From NCBI GenBank assembly GCA_017431345.1, contig JAFRLH010000015.1, positions 1-64,000 of the forward strand: a DNA stretch of 64,000 nucleotides, read 5' to 3'. Shown piece by piece: positions 25,291-33,383 of the stretch (the first letter of the stretch is position 1; each line of letters starts with the position of its first letter). The position numbers and the translations under genes were made by a program. The notes below the pieces were generated by a model. That model ran no database searches, was not told the DNA's origin, and saw only the letters and a list, made by a program, of their open reading frames with translations. The stretch is from Lachnospiraceae bacterium. Its GTDB lineage: Bacteria; Bacillota; Clostridia; Lachnospirales; Lachnospiraceae.

Positions 25291-27495
25291 TCAGCCTACG
25301 ACCTCGTCGTCCCCGCTGTCATCTCCGCTGTCGTCATTTCCGCTGTCGTCATTTCCGCTGTCGTCATTTCCGCTGTCGTCGTTTCCGCTGTCATCATTTC
25401 CGCTGTCATCATCATCGTCATCGTCATCGTTGTCGACAGCCGGTGCTTCCGTCTCCTTCTTGGTCTCGCGGGCTTTCGTCTCCTGCGGCTGTTCCTCCTC
25501 GTCCGGTTCTTCATCCCTGTCATCCGAATCGTCATCCCGGGAAGCCGCTGTTGTCTCCTGTTCGCTCGTTTCTTCCACAGCGGTCTCCTCTTCCGATGCC
25601 TTCGTCGTTTCTTCTTTCGTCTCCGCCGGCTTCGGTCCGCGGGATTGCTCGCCGCCGAAAACGATGACCGGTGTACCCACAGAGATCATATCATAGAGCT
25701 CCGCTGCAACGCTGGAAGGCAGATTCACACAGCCGTGGGAACCATGTTCTTTATAGATGCTTCCGCCGAAATTGCTTCTCCACCAGGCATCATGAAGTCC
25801 GACGCCTCCGTCAAAGGGCATCCAGTATTTGACTTTCGTATTATAGGAATTATTCTCTCCGTGAAGGATCCTGTCTCTCTGCTTCGCGTAAACGAAGAAC
25901 AGTCCGGTCGGTGTGGTATTGTGTTTTGCCACATTGCCGGATACAACGCCGGAGTCCAGCACGCAGGAACCTTCCTTATAATAATACATATGCTGTTCAT
26001 TCAGATTCACTTCGACATAGGTGCCGCCGAAGTCATCTTCTCCGTGGCTGTTGGCCGTACGTGAGTATTCCGGTGCCTCGGAAAGGGTGCCGCCCGCCTT
26101 TACGGTCTCTACCACTTTGTCTCTGGTAGCCTCCTGATCCATCAGCCAGCCATAAGCGCCGGAAAGCGTAATCGTCTTTCCATTTGTCGTTGTAAAGGTG
26201 TGTTCTTTCTTATAGGTATCATATTTATCCGCCAGCCCGGCGATCCAGACTGCGATCGCGGTACTGTCAAAGATAAGATCTTCTTCCCCCTTTGTCAGGC
26301 AGGCAAGGATCGTCTCTTTCGGAAGCTTCTCCGTCCCGGCAGAGCCAAAAGTCAGTTCCACATCAGCTGTAAGGAAACGGTTGTACTTGTCGACTTCATC
26401 CTGCATTTCCTGTGTGGGCTGCTTCGGTTCTCGGTAAAAGCCTTCTTCTGCAAGATCCAGGGAATCGCTGAGCGATTTCACGGCTTCCACGACCCTGTCA
26501 GCCACAGCGTCGACATCGACCTTTGTTCCGGTGACCGGTTCCTTCAGGACATACAGACCGGCCGCTTCATCAAAAGCAGCTTCTGCATCCTGCGTCTCTG
26601 TCATATCCTGAAATTCAGGGAATGCTTTTACCTTCTCCCTCAGCTTGTCCTCATTGATCTCGACCGCGGAATCGACAGATTCCGATGATCCCTGCTCTCT
26701 GTTGTAATCTGCATGGTCCTGCGCTGCGAGGATATCATTCATATCCACAGCGAGGTTCAGTTTCAGGTCCGCGTCATCTCCTGTAATGACCTCATCCGAT
26801 TCAAGCGTCTTCAGTGTGAATTGATAGCCGTCCACCTGGCTTTCCAGAAGCTGTTTCACTTCTTCCGGCGTTTTATCCGTACAGTCAATGCCGTTGATCA
26901 TGGTATAGGGAAGGAAATGCTGCTCATAGAAAGCGACCTTCTCATTGTGTTCCTTCATGCGTTTGAAACCATACACCCCAACGACCGCCGCAGCAGCGAC
27001 AAGCAGCAGAAGCAGGAGGACCAGGATCACTCGTCCGCCTCCGCCTCCATGCCTTCTCCCGCCGGAACTGCTGTAAGGAGATTCATATCTTTCTCTTGCA
27101 GACCTTTCTTCCGTTCTTCTGCCTGTTCTGCGCTTTCTTCCAGAACGGCTGCCGGATTCAGCCTGTCTGCCGGTCTCTTCCGCTTCTCTTCTTTCCCGTT
27201 CGGCTGCTCTCCGCTTCGCAAGCGAATATGCCTGATCTCCCATGGCAGCCCTGGCGCGGATCTCATCCGCCACCGTGTTTCCTGTCGAAACGGGGATCTC
27301 TTCGAATCCGTCTTCGGCATCATCCATGGAATCCAGATGCTCCAGATATCTTCCCGCAGCATTGTCCGGCTGCGCAGCCCTGCGCCTGACCGGTCCTACG
27401 CTTTCAAAATCATCTGCTTCCGCAAAGGATTCCTTTCCTGCGGGAGTCACATCCTCAAAATCATCCATCAAATTTTCATCTAATCGTTCGCTCAT
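25291..27495 (-). CDS. Membrane-anchored L,D-transpeptidase with repeat tail
   Basis: A 734-residue cell-wall enzyme. A long charged cytoplasmic N-terminus (about 1-150) precedes one membrane helix (VILVLLLLLLVAAAAVVGVYGF, about 155-176). Outside are peptidoglycan-binding-4-like modules (about 195-470) and a YkuD catalytic domain with the HGSHGCVNLP motif, in which Cys is the nucleophile that makes 3-3 crosslinks. A low-complexity Glu/Asp/Thr tail follows from about residue 640, ending in repeated GNDDS units. ATG at 27495 follows AAGGGG. The acidic tail probably spans the wall or binds cations; that is inference. Confidence 0.88.
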   Translation of the reverse strand: MSERLDENLMDDFEDVTPAGKESFAEADDFESVGPVRRRAAQPDNAAGRYLEHLDSMDDAEDGFEEIPVSTGNTVADEIRARAAMGDQAYSLAKRRAAERERREAEETGRQAESGSRSGRKRRTGRRTEERSARERYESPYSSSGGRRHGGGGGRVILVLLLLLLVAAAAVVGVYGFKRMKEHNEKVAFYEQHFLPYTMINGIDCTDKTPEEVKQLLESQVDGYQFTLKTLESDEVITGDDADLKLNLAVDMNDILAAQDHADYNREQGSSESVDSAVEINEDKLREKVKAFPEFQDMTETQDAEAAFDEAAGLYVLKEPVTGTKVDVDAVADRVVEAVKSLSDSLDLAEEGFYREPKQPTQEMQDEVDKYNRFLTADVELTFGSAGTEKLPKETILACLTKGEEDLIFDSTAIAVWIAGLADKYDTYKKEHTFTTTNGKTITLSGAYGWLMDQEATRDKVVETVKAGGTLSEAPEYSRTANSHGEDDFGGTYVEVNLNEQHMYYYKEGSCVLDSGVVSGNVAKHNTTPTGLFFVYAKQRDRILHGENNSYNTKVKYWMPFDGGVGLHDAWWRSNFGGSIYKEHGSHGCVNLPSSVAAELYDMISVGTPVIVFGGEQSRGPKPAETKEETTKASEEETAVEETSEQETTAASRDDDSDDRDEEPDEEEQPQETKARETKKETEAPAVDNDDDDDDDDSGNDDSGNDDSGNDDSGNDDSGNDDSGDDSGDDEVVG
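25312..25411. repeat. 15-base tandem repeats in transpeptidase gene
   Basis: The unit GCTGTCGTCATTTCC recurs about six times in tandem with few changes and encodes the GNDDS repeats at the C-terminus of the L,D-transpeptidase. The unit is a multiple of three, so copy-number changes keep the frame. Confidence 0.9.
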
Positions 27496-27684
27496 ATGTC
27501 AGCCCCTTATTTATAAATGAATATATGAAGCCGGCCCGTATGGAGCTTCAGGCTGCGGCAATAAAGTTCTTTCTACTGTCTTCTGACCTTGTATTATAAC
27601 TTGTCTGTATAACCCCGGTCAAGGAATATCCCTTAAAAATATCTTTCTGTTTCATGAATAATAAAGCCGGGTCTCCGGAGGATC

Positions 27685-27712
27685 AAAAAAGGAACTTCCC
27701 CGCGGAAGTCCC
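27685..27712 (-). terminator. Terminator after rpmF
   Basis: Read leftward, GGGACTTCC pairs with GGAAGTTCC around a four-base loop, followed by TTTTTT. Confidence 0.9.
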
Positions 27713-27722
27713 TCTGTGCTCA

Positions 27723-27902
27723 TCAATCCTGAGGAATGATCTCTTTTTTGTTATAGCTGCCACAGGCCTTGCAAACTCTGTGGGGAACCATCAGGGCTCC
27801 GCACTTGCTGCACTTGACCAATGTGGGATTAGCCATCTTCCAGTTCGCTCTGCGGGAATCTCTGTGTCCCTTAGAGGATTTATTTTTCGGACAAATGGAC
27901 AT
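27723..27902 (-). CDS. rpmF: 50S ribosomal protein L32
   Basis: A 59-residue L32 of the zinc-ribbon type, with CSKCG and CKACG providing four cysteines. The N-terminus is basic (NKSSKGHRDSRRANWKM). ATG at 27902 follows GGGAGG with seven-base spacing; the frame continues upstream but homologues begin near here. The usual upstream partner yceD (DUF177) is absent, and the gene has its own consensus promoter and terminator. Confidence 0.95.
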   Translation of the reverse strand: MSICPKNKSSKGHRDSRRANWKMANPTLVKCSKCGALMVPHRVCKACGSYNKKEIIPQD

Positions 27903-27958
27903 AAGACCAACCTCCCATCTATGTAATAAAGTCATGTTTTCCCAAGTCGTACCTGCTA

Positions 27959-27987
27959 ATTATACAGACACGCCATTTCTTTGTCAA
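27959..27987 (-). promoter_or_regulatory. Consensus sigma-A promoter of rpmF
   Basis: Read leftward: TTGACA at 27987-27982, a 17-base spacer and TATAAT at 27964-27959. Both boxes match the vegetative consensus exactly. Confidence 0.9.
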
Positions 27988-28132
27988 CAGGTTTTTTCTC
28001 TTTTTAAAGATCATTTTCTTGACATTCCCGCTCCGCTTTTCTATATTGTGAGTGAACCGCCGGGAGCAGGTCTTTTCCTTACCGGGAACAGCCCGAACGG
28101 CATTCCTCTGATTAAGAACCGTGGAGACTGTC

Positions 28133-29293
28133 ATGAGAATAACAGCTGTAATTGCTGAATACAACCCTTTTCACAACGGTCACCGGTACCATCTGGCAAA
28201 AGCCCGTGCGATGACCGGTGCAGACGCCGTCATCGTCCTGATGAGCGGCGATTTTGTGCAGCGCGGGGAACCGGCGGTCATCGATAAATATGCGCGCACC
28301 GAAGCAGCTCTCGCAGCAGGTGCGGATGCCGTTTTCATGATGCCCGTGCAAGTCTCGACCGGGAGCGCAGCCGTATTCGCCCATGGCGCTGTCCGCATTC
28401 TCGACCGTATGAAAGCGGTATCCTGTCTGTGCTGCGGAACAGAATCAGAGGACAGCGGCAGTATTCTGCAGGCTGCTGAACTGCTGCAGAATGAACCGGG
28501 GGAGTTCAGAGAAGAATTGAAAAAGCTTCTTTCCTCGGGAATGCCATATCCTGCTGCAGTTTCATCAGCGCTGGATTCGGTCTGTCCCGGGACCGGCAGC
28601 GTCCTGGATCTTCCCAACAATACACTTGCTGTCGAATATGACCGTGCCCTGATCCGGCTTGTGTCAGATATAAAACTGTGTACCGTTCCCCGGATCGGAA
28701 CAGACCACAATGATAACACGCTTCTTCCCGAAAGCGATGTTGCCTCCGCCTCGGCGATCCGGAAGGGAATTCTCGAAGGAACAGATACGGCAAAATACAT
28801 CACGCCTGAAATGCGGCAGAACCTGCATTATCATATCAGCGCAGATGATCTGTCCCCTGTTCTGAATTATGTCCTGCTCATGTCCGGAAAGAAGGATCTG
28901 CTGGCTGTGCCGGAAATATCCGAAGACATGGCTCTCCGCATCCTCTCCCACGCCGGCGAATATCACAGTTTCCGGGAATGGATCTCCCTGATCAAGACAC
29001 GCAACCTTACTTATGCAAGAGTCTCCCGCGCTCTTCTGCATCTCATTCTGGGAATCACCGGCTGCGAAGAGCCGTCCGCTGTACGGCTGCTCGGATTCCG
29101 GAAGGATTCTTCGGAAGTCCTCCGCGTCCTGCAGGACAGTACAGAGATCCCGATCGTGACAAAACTTGCCGGCTCCGGCCTTTCCGATGCCTCCCCTGAC
29201 ATCAGAGCCTCCAGGCTGTATGCTATGCTGGTCAAAGAAAAAGCAGGCGTCATCCTGAAAGATGAATACCTGCGTTCTCCCATCATCGTTTAA
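28133..29293 (+). CDS. tmcAL: tRNA(Met) cytidine acetate ligase TmcAL
   Basis: A 386-residue nucleotidyltransferase-fold enzyme that makes N4-acetylcytidine at the wobble base of elongator tRNA-Met using acetate and ATP. The N-terminal HIGH-like motif is EYNPFHNGHRYHL and is followed by VIVLMSGDFVQRGEPAVIDKYART. The central VEYDRALIR and C-terminal helical part are typical. ATG at 28133 is chosen over an in-frame ATG at 28121 because GTGGAG lies eight to ten bases upstream and homologues begin at this point. It stands alone, facing away from rpmF. Confidence 0.92.
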   Translation: MRITAVIAEYNPFHNGHRYHLAKARAMTGADAVIVLMSGDFVQRGEPAVIDKYARTEAALAAGADAVFMMPVQVSTGSAAVFAHGAVRILDRMKAVSCLCCGTESEDSGSILQAAELLQNEPGEFREELKKLLSSGMPYPAAVSSALDSVCPGTGSVLDLPNNTLAVEYDRALIRLVSDIKLCTVPRIGTDHNDNTLLPESDVASASAIRKGILEGTDTAKYITPEMRQNLHYHISADDLSPVLNYVLLMSGKKDLLAVPEISEDMALRILSHAGEYHSFREWISLIKTRNLTYARVSRALLHLILGITGCEEPSAVRLLGFRKDSSEVLRVLQDSTEIPIVTKLAGSGLSDASPDIRASRLYAMLVKEKAGVILKDEYLRSPIIV

Positions 29294-29302
29294 CGCTGTT
29301 GA

Positions 29303-29338
29303 ACGCGGCTCTTCCGGGAATACCCGGAGAGCCGCTTA
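29303..29338 (+). terminator. Terminator between tmcAL and htpG
   Basis: GCGGCTCTTCCGGG pairs with CCCGGAGAGCCGC with one bulge, followed by TTATTGCTGCTTTTT on the plus strand. It closes tmcAL and may also stop htpG transcripts. Confidence 0.7.
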
Positions 29339-29348
29339 TTGCTGCTTT

Positions 29349-31322
29349 TTACTTTCCTGCAAGGATCTTCAGGATCTGCTGGCTTCTCTCAACAAATGCC
29401 GTCATCTCCTCCGCTTTCAGCGGTTCGTGGCTGATCGCCGCCAGATCATAGATCTGCTTTACGATCAGTTCCGTATGTTCGCCCTCCGGCTCCTCAAGCA
29501 GATATTTTACAAGTGCATTGCCGGAATTCAGCACCAGCGTGACAGGCGTCTCACCGCCCATGTCAGCCATACCGTACATCTTCATCATTTCCCGCATCCG
29601 TCTGCTCTGCTCGGAAAGGGTGATCATGGCAGACATGTTCTCATCCTTCAGCGGCTCAACGGATACGGTCAGCGTCTCTTTGCCGAGCGTCTTCCGGAAC
29701 AGCTCTGTCAGTTTGTTTTTATCGTCTTCAGACAGCGCTTCCTCTCCGGACTTCAGGGAACCCGTTACATCCGCATCGATCCGGATGAACTCCAGTTTTT
29801 CGTTCTTCTGCTCCAGGAGCGTAACGAACGGCACGTCGATGTTGGTCGGCAGGATGACAGCATCCAGTCCGGCGTCCTTATACATCCTGATATACTGGCT
29901 CTGTACAGCTTCATCCGTGACATAGGCGACCGGAATATACTCTTTTTCCTTTGTCTCGCCTTCCTTGCCGCCGTACACCGGTTCCATCTTCTTGTCGGAC
30001 GGCCACTCCCCGATCTCTGCAAGCGTCAGATATTTGCCTTCCAGATCCTTAAAGATCAGGCTGTCTTTTACGCGGTCATAGAATTTCTCATCCTTCAGGC
30101 AGCCGAACTTGATGAACGGATGAATGTCCTCCCAGTACTTTTCATAGGATTCTCTCTCGCTGTTCTTCAGTGCGTTCAGCTTATCAGCGACCTTCCTGGT
30201 GATGTAATCGGAGATCTTCTTTACGAACCCGTCGTTCTGCAGGGCGCTTCTGGAAACGTTCAGCGGCAGATCCGGGCAGTCAATGACACCTTTCAGAAGC
30301 AGCAGGAACTCGGGAATGACTTCCTTGATATTATCGGCGATGAACACTCTGTTGTTGTACAGCTTGATCGTCCCTTCGACCGATTCATACTCGTTGTTGA
30401 TCTTCGGGAAATACAGGATGCCCTTCAGATTAAAAGGATAATCCATGTTCAGGTGGATCCAGAACAGCGGCTCCTTGAAATCCATGAAGACTTTTCTGTA
30501 GAATTCCTTATATTCCTCTTCCGTACAGTCATTCGGATGCTTTGTCCAGAGCGGCGCGGTATCCGAAAGGGACTTCGGCTCCTCGTCTTTCTTCTCTTCG
30601 CTCTCTGTTTTTTCCGTGCCGTCTTCCGCCTTCTCTTCCGGTTCCGGCTCTACGACCACGGTCGCTTCCTTCTCCAGCTGTTCTTCCCACTTTTTCTGTG
30701 TGAACAGGAAGATCTCGACCGGCATAAAGGAACAGTATTTCGTGATGACTTCCCTTACACGGTATTCATGCGCGAACTCTTTGGAATCTTCATTCAGATA
30801 CAGCGTGATCTCTGTTCCGACCTTTGTTCTGCTGCCCTGTTCCATGGAGAACTGCGTCCCGTCGTCGCATTCCCAGTGTACCGGCACAGCGTCCGGCAGG
30901 CAGGATAAGGTATCGATCGTCACTCTGTCGGCGACCATGAACGCAGAATAGAATCCCAGGCCGAAGTGCCCGATGATCTGCTCGTCCGTTGTCTTATCCT
31001 TATATTTCTCGATAAACGCGGTCGCTCCCGAAAACGCGATCTGGTTGATATACTCATCCACTTCCTCAAAAGTCATGCCGATACCGGTATCGATGACTTT
31101 CAGCGTGCCGGCTTCTTCGTCTGTGACGACAACAACTCTGTCCTTCGCATCCGAAGGCTCGATCTCGCCCATACCGATCAGCTTGTTCTTTTTCGTGACG
31201 GCATCAGAACCGTTCGAGATCAGTTCGCGAAGAAAGATATCGTGATCCGAATACAGCCATTTCTTAATGATCGGAAACAGATTCTCACTGTTTATGGAAA
31301 GATTTCCTGATTTTTCTGCCAT
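29349..31322 (-). CDS. htpG: Hsp90 chaperone HtpG
   Basis: A 657-residue Hsp90. The N-terminal ATPase has LISNGSDAVTKKNKL, VIDTGIGMTFEEV and GHFGLGFYSAFMVAD; the middle domain carries NRVFIADN and NVSRSALQND. An acidic, Glu-rich insertion separates N and M domains (about 215-245), longer than in many bacterial HtpG. ATG at 31322 follows an AAGGAGATGGGTAG site. The promoter carries a CIRCE operator, so heat-shock control by HrcA is expected. Confidence 0.96.
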   Translation of the reverse strand: MAEKSGNLSINSENLFPIIKKWLYSDHDIFLRELISNGSDAVTKKNKLIGMGEIEPSDAKDRVVVVTDEEAGTLKVIDTGIGMTFEEVDEYINQIAFSGATAFIEKYKDKTTDEQIIGHFGLGFYSAFMVADRVTIDTLSCLPDAVPVHWECDDGTQFSMEQGSRTKVGTEITLYLNEDSKEFAHEYRVREVITKYCSFMPVEIFLFTQKKWEEQLEKEATVVVEPEPEEKAEDGTEKTESEEKKDEEPKSLSDTAPLWTKHPNDCTEEEYKEFYRKVFMDFKEPLFWIHLNMDYPFNLKGILYFPKINNEYESVEGTIKLYNNRVFIADNIKEVIPEFLLLLKGVIDCPDLPLNVSRSALQNDGFVKKISDYITRKVADKLNALKNSERESYEKYWEDIHPFIKFGCLKDEKFYDRVKDSLIFKDLEGKYLTLAEIGEWPSDKKMEPVYGGKEGETKEKEYIPVAYVTDEAVQSQYIRMYKDAGLDAVILPTNIDVPFVTLLEQKNEKLEFIRIDADVTGSLKSGEEALSEDDKNKLTELFRKTLGKETLTVSVEPLKDENMSAMITLSEQSRRMREMMKMYGMADMGGETPVTLVLNSGNALVKYLLEEPEGEHTELIVKQIYDLAAISHEPLKAEEMTAFVERSQQILKILAGK

Positions 31323-31373
31323 GGTCTACCCATCTCCTTATATATAATGTGCGCTTTTTGAACAAAAAATGTG

Positions 31374-31434
31374 TTAGCACTCTTTTATTCTGAGTGCTAA
31401 CACATACTATAATCCTATGCTTTTAAAAAGTCAA
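31374..31434 (-). promoter_or_regulatory. htpG promoter with CIRCE operator
   Basis: Read leftward: TTGACT at 31434-31429, a 17-base spacer and TATAGT at 31411-31406. Just downstream, 31374-31400 is a perfect CIRCE element, TTAGCACTC, nine bases, GAGTGCTAA. HrcA bound here would block initiation and be relieved on heat shock. Confidence 0.95.
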
Positions 31435-31453
31435 GTCCCGTGAGGAGCGCTGC

Positions 31454-33196
31454 TCAGTCGACAAGGATGATCTTATCCGTTGTAAACAGTTCCTTCTGTT
31501 CCTCCCCGGAATACGATCCTTCCGTCGCGGTCAGCCTGATATTCAGCCCGCTCAGACCTTCGATCTGTTTATCGGCAAGCTCTGCATCGTCGATATAGGC
31601 TTCCGTATAAGCCAGATTTCCGGCTGTTATAAATGCGTAACAGTAGCAGTTGATCTCCACGCCTTCGACAGCCGATTCGATCGTTTCGAGGGAGAGGTCA
31701 CCGCTGCTCTTGTTCACGATGCAAAGCGGAATCAGGTGTCCGTCATCGCCGTTCTCTTCGGGATACGCGATGACCTTCACGAGATCATTTTCAAAAACAG
31801 TCTTTCCGCCGTCTTTCGGTGCAGCTGCCGGCGCATCCCCGATCGTCAGGGCCAGGAGATCTGTACGGAAGACCTCATCCCCCGTATCGTTATCCGTCGC
31901 CAGGAACAGGAGCTTCATCTCACCGGGTTCCGTGATCCCTTTGTTTCCCATGTCCTGCAGCATCAGCGTACAGACGACATCCTTCCCGGCTTCCGCCAGT
32001 TCGAACAGACCGTCGTCACTCATCACACCGTTTACCGAGAGACTTTCGGAGGCAATGTTGATGTTTTTTGCAGATTTATTGTTGAAATCGAAATCCACAT
32101 AAACGATCCCGGATTTATCTTTATAAGCCTTCACGGCGCGGATCTCCATCTCATCGGAACGGAAGAGCAGTGCTTCGTCATCCGCGAATTCCTTAATGAC
32201 CTGCGCCTCTTCCGTACTGTCGAACATGCTGCCGGACGGTTCATAGTTTTCTTCGGCGGACGTATCCGCTTCTTCTTCCATCAGATCGCTGAGGCCGTTC
32301 TCACTGATTTCCTGCGCATTGAGCGCCTCTTCCGGGATGGTGATCGAAATGTCCTCCGGATAAGTGAAATCCATATTCATTTCCATCTTATCCAGCGTGA
32401 CCGAGGCGTCTATGTTCTCTCCGGCATCAATCTCCGGCTCTTTTTCATATTCTGTCGAAGCATCCGTTTCCGCGGAGGCCGTGCTTTCGGCGCTTTCGCT
32501 TTCAGCCGGCACCGTGCTGTCGGCGAGCTTCAGTTCGATCCTGACCGGCAGGGATGTCTTCTCATCCGTGTAGAGGACGGTCATGAAGGATTTCCCTTTG
32601 AACATTTCCATATCGCCGGTCTCCATGACCGTATTGGAAACGCCCATGGTATTCAGCTGTTCCATCATCTCTTCCACCGGCAGTTCACCGGTCAGTTTAT
32701 AACAGCCGGCTCCGTTTACGGTCTCCTTCTCCTCCGCCAGAGTGAACCGGTCTTCAAATCCCGCCAGGTTAATGGTCGAACCGGCAGCTGCACTGCCTTC
32801 CGGAATCTCCGTCACGGTCTTGAACCATTCCCCTTCTACCATCGTATAAACGCTGATGTGCGTGTCATCTTCCTGCTTTGTATAAAGCTTCATATCCATG
32901 TCCTGCTTTGTGAAGCCCAGATCAGCGCTCATTTTTACATCCGACTCCGTAAGCATTTCCGCAGTAAGCGACCTGGTCGTTCCGTTAAGCTTCATACTCA
33001 TGGACATGTCTATGTTGAACAGATCCATCTTCATGCCCATGCCCATGTCCAGATCCCAGACTGCTTCGGTCATGTCTTTATTCGCGGAGGCTTCCGCCAT
33101 TTTTTTCATTACGCTCTGCGCCGTCGGTTTGGCGCAGGCTGTCAGTGAAACCGCCACCAGGACAGCGGTCAGCATAAGAAGAATTCTCTTTTTCAT
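31454..33196 (-). CDS. Large lipoprotein, DUF6612-like N-terminal region
   Basis: A 580-residue predicted lipoprotein. MKKRILLMLTAVLVAVSLTAC is a type II signal with lipobox LTAC. Residues about 22-215 resemble the LppX/DUF6612-type beta fold, with Met-rich stretches (MDMGMGMKMDLFNIDMSMSM). A Ser/Glu linker (about 225-260) leads to two further regions, one resembling small beta-sandwich domains (VKAYKDKSGIVYVDFDFNNKSAKNI) and one related in pattern near residue 450. No enzyme motif is visible, so surface binding is the most one can infer. ATG at 33196 follows GGGAGGGTAT. Confidence 0.7.
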   Translation of the reverse strand: MKKRILLMLTAVLVAVSLTACAKPTAQSVMKKMAEASANKDMTEAVWDLDMGMGMKMDLFNIDMSMSMKLNGTTRSLTAEMLTESDVKMSADLGFTKQDMDMKLYTKQEDDTHISVYTMVEGEWFKTVTEIPEGSAAAGSTINLAGFEDRFTLAEEKETVNGAGCYKLTGELPVEEMMEQLNTMGVSNTVMETGDMEMFKGKSFMTVLYTDEKTSLPVRIELKLADSTVPAESESAESTASAETDASTEYEKEPEIDAGENIDASVTLDKMEMNMDFTYPEDISITIPEEALNAQEISENGLSDLMEEEADTSAEENYEPSGSMFDSTEEAQVIKEFADDEALLFRSDEMEIRAVKAYKDKSGIVYVDFDFNNKSAKNINIASESLSVNGVMSDDGLFELAEAGKDVVCTLMLQDMGNKGITEPGEMKLLFLATDNDTGDEVFRTDLLALTIGDAPAAAPKDGGKTVFENDLVKVIAYPEENGDDGHLIPLCIVNKSSGDLSLETIESAVEGVEINCYCYAFITAGNLAYTEAYIDDAELADKQIEGLSGLNIRLTATEGSYSGEEQKELFTTDKIILVD

Positions 33197-33343
33197 ATAC
33201 CCTCCCTTCATGTGAAAAATCATCCTTTCCGTTTACAATATATCAATTCACATCCTTTAAATCAATAAACGGGACAGGAAGCTTCTTAAGATTTCTTTAA
33301 ACGGAAATGAATATAAATCCAATCCCCGGAAGATCCGGAAAAG

Positions 33344-33373
33344 AAAAAGGCCCCGCTTTCCGGCAGAGCCTTT
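33344..33373 (-). terminator. Terminator after radical SAM gene
   Basis: Read leftward, AAAGGCTCTGCC folds onto GGCGGGGCC-like sequence with a small internal loop and ends CCTTTTTC. Confidence 0.65.
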
Positions 33374-33383
33374 GCAATTCCAT

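Noticed and set aside
25130-26060. Long plus-strand frame opposite the L,D-transpeptidase
   Set aside because: It has Val/Ile repeats that are only the reverse of the GNDDS repeats, and no ribosome-binding site. The transpeptidase reading has recognisable domains.
29262-30908. Long plus-strand frame opposite htpG
   Set aside because: It lacks a start site and any family pattern; htpG on the minus strand is certain.
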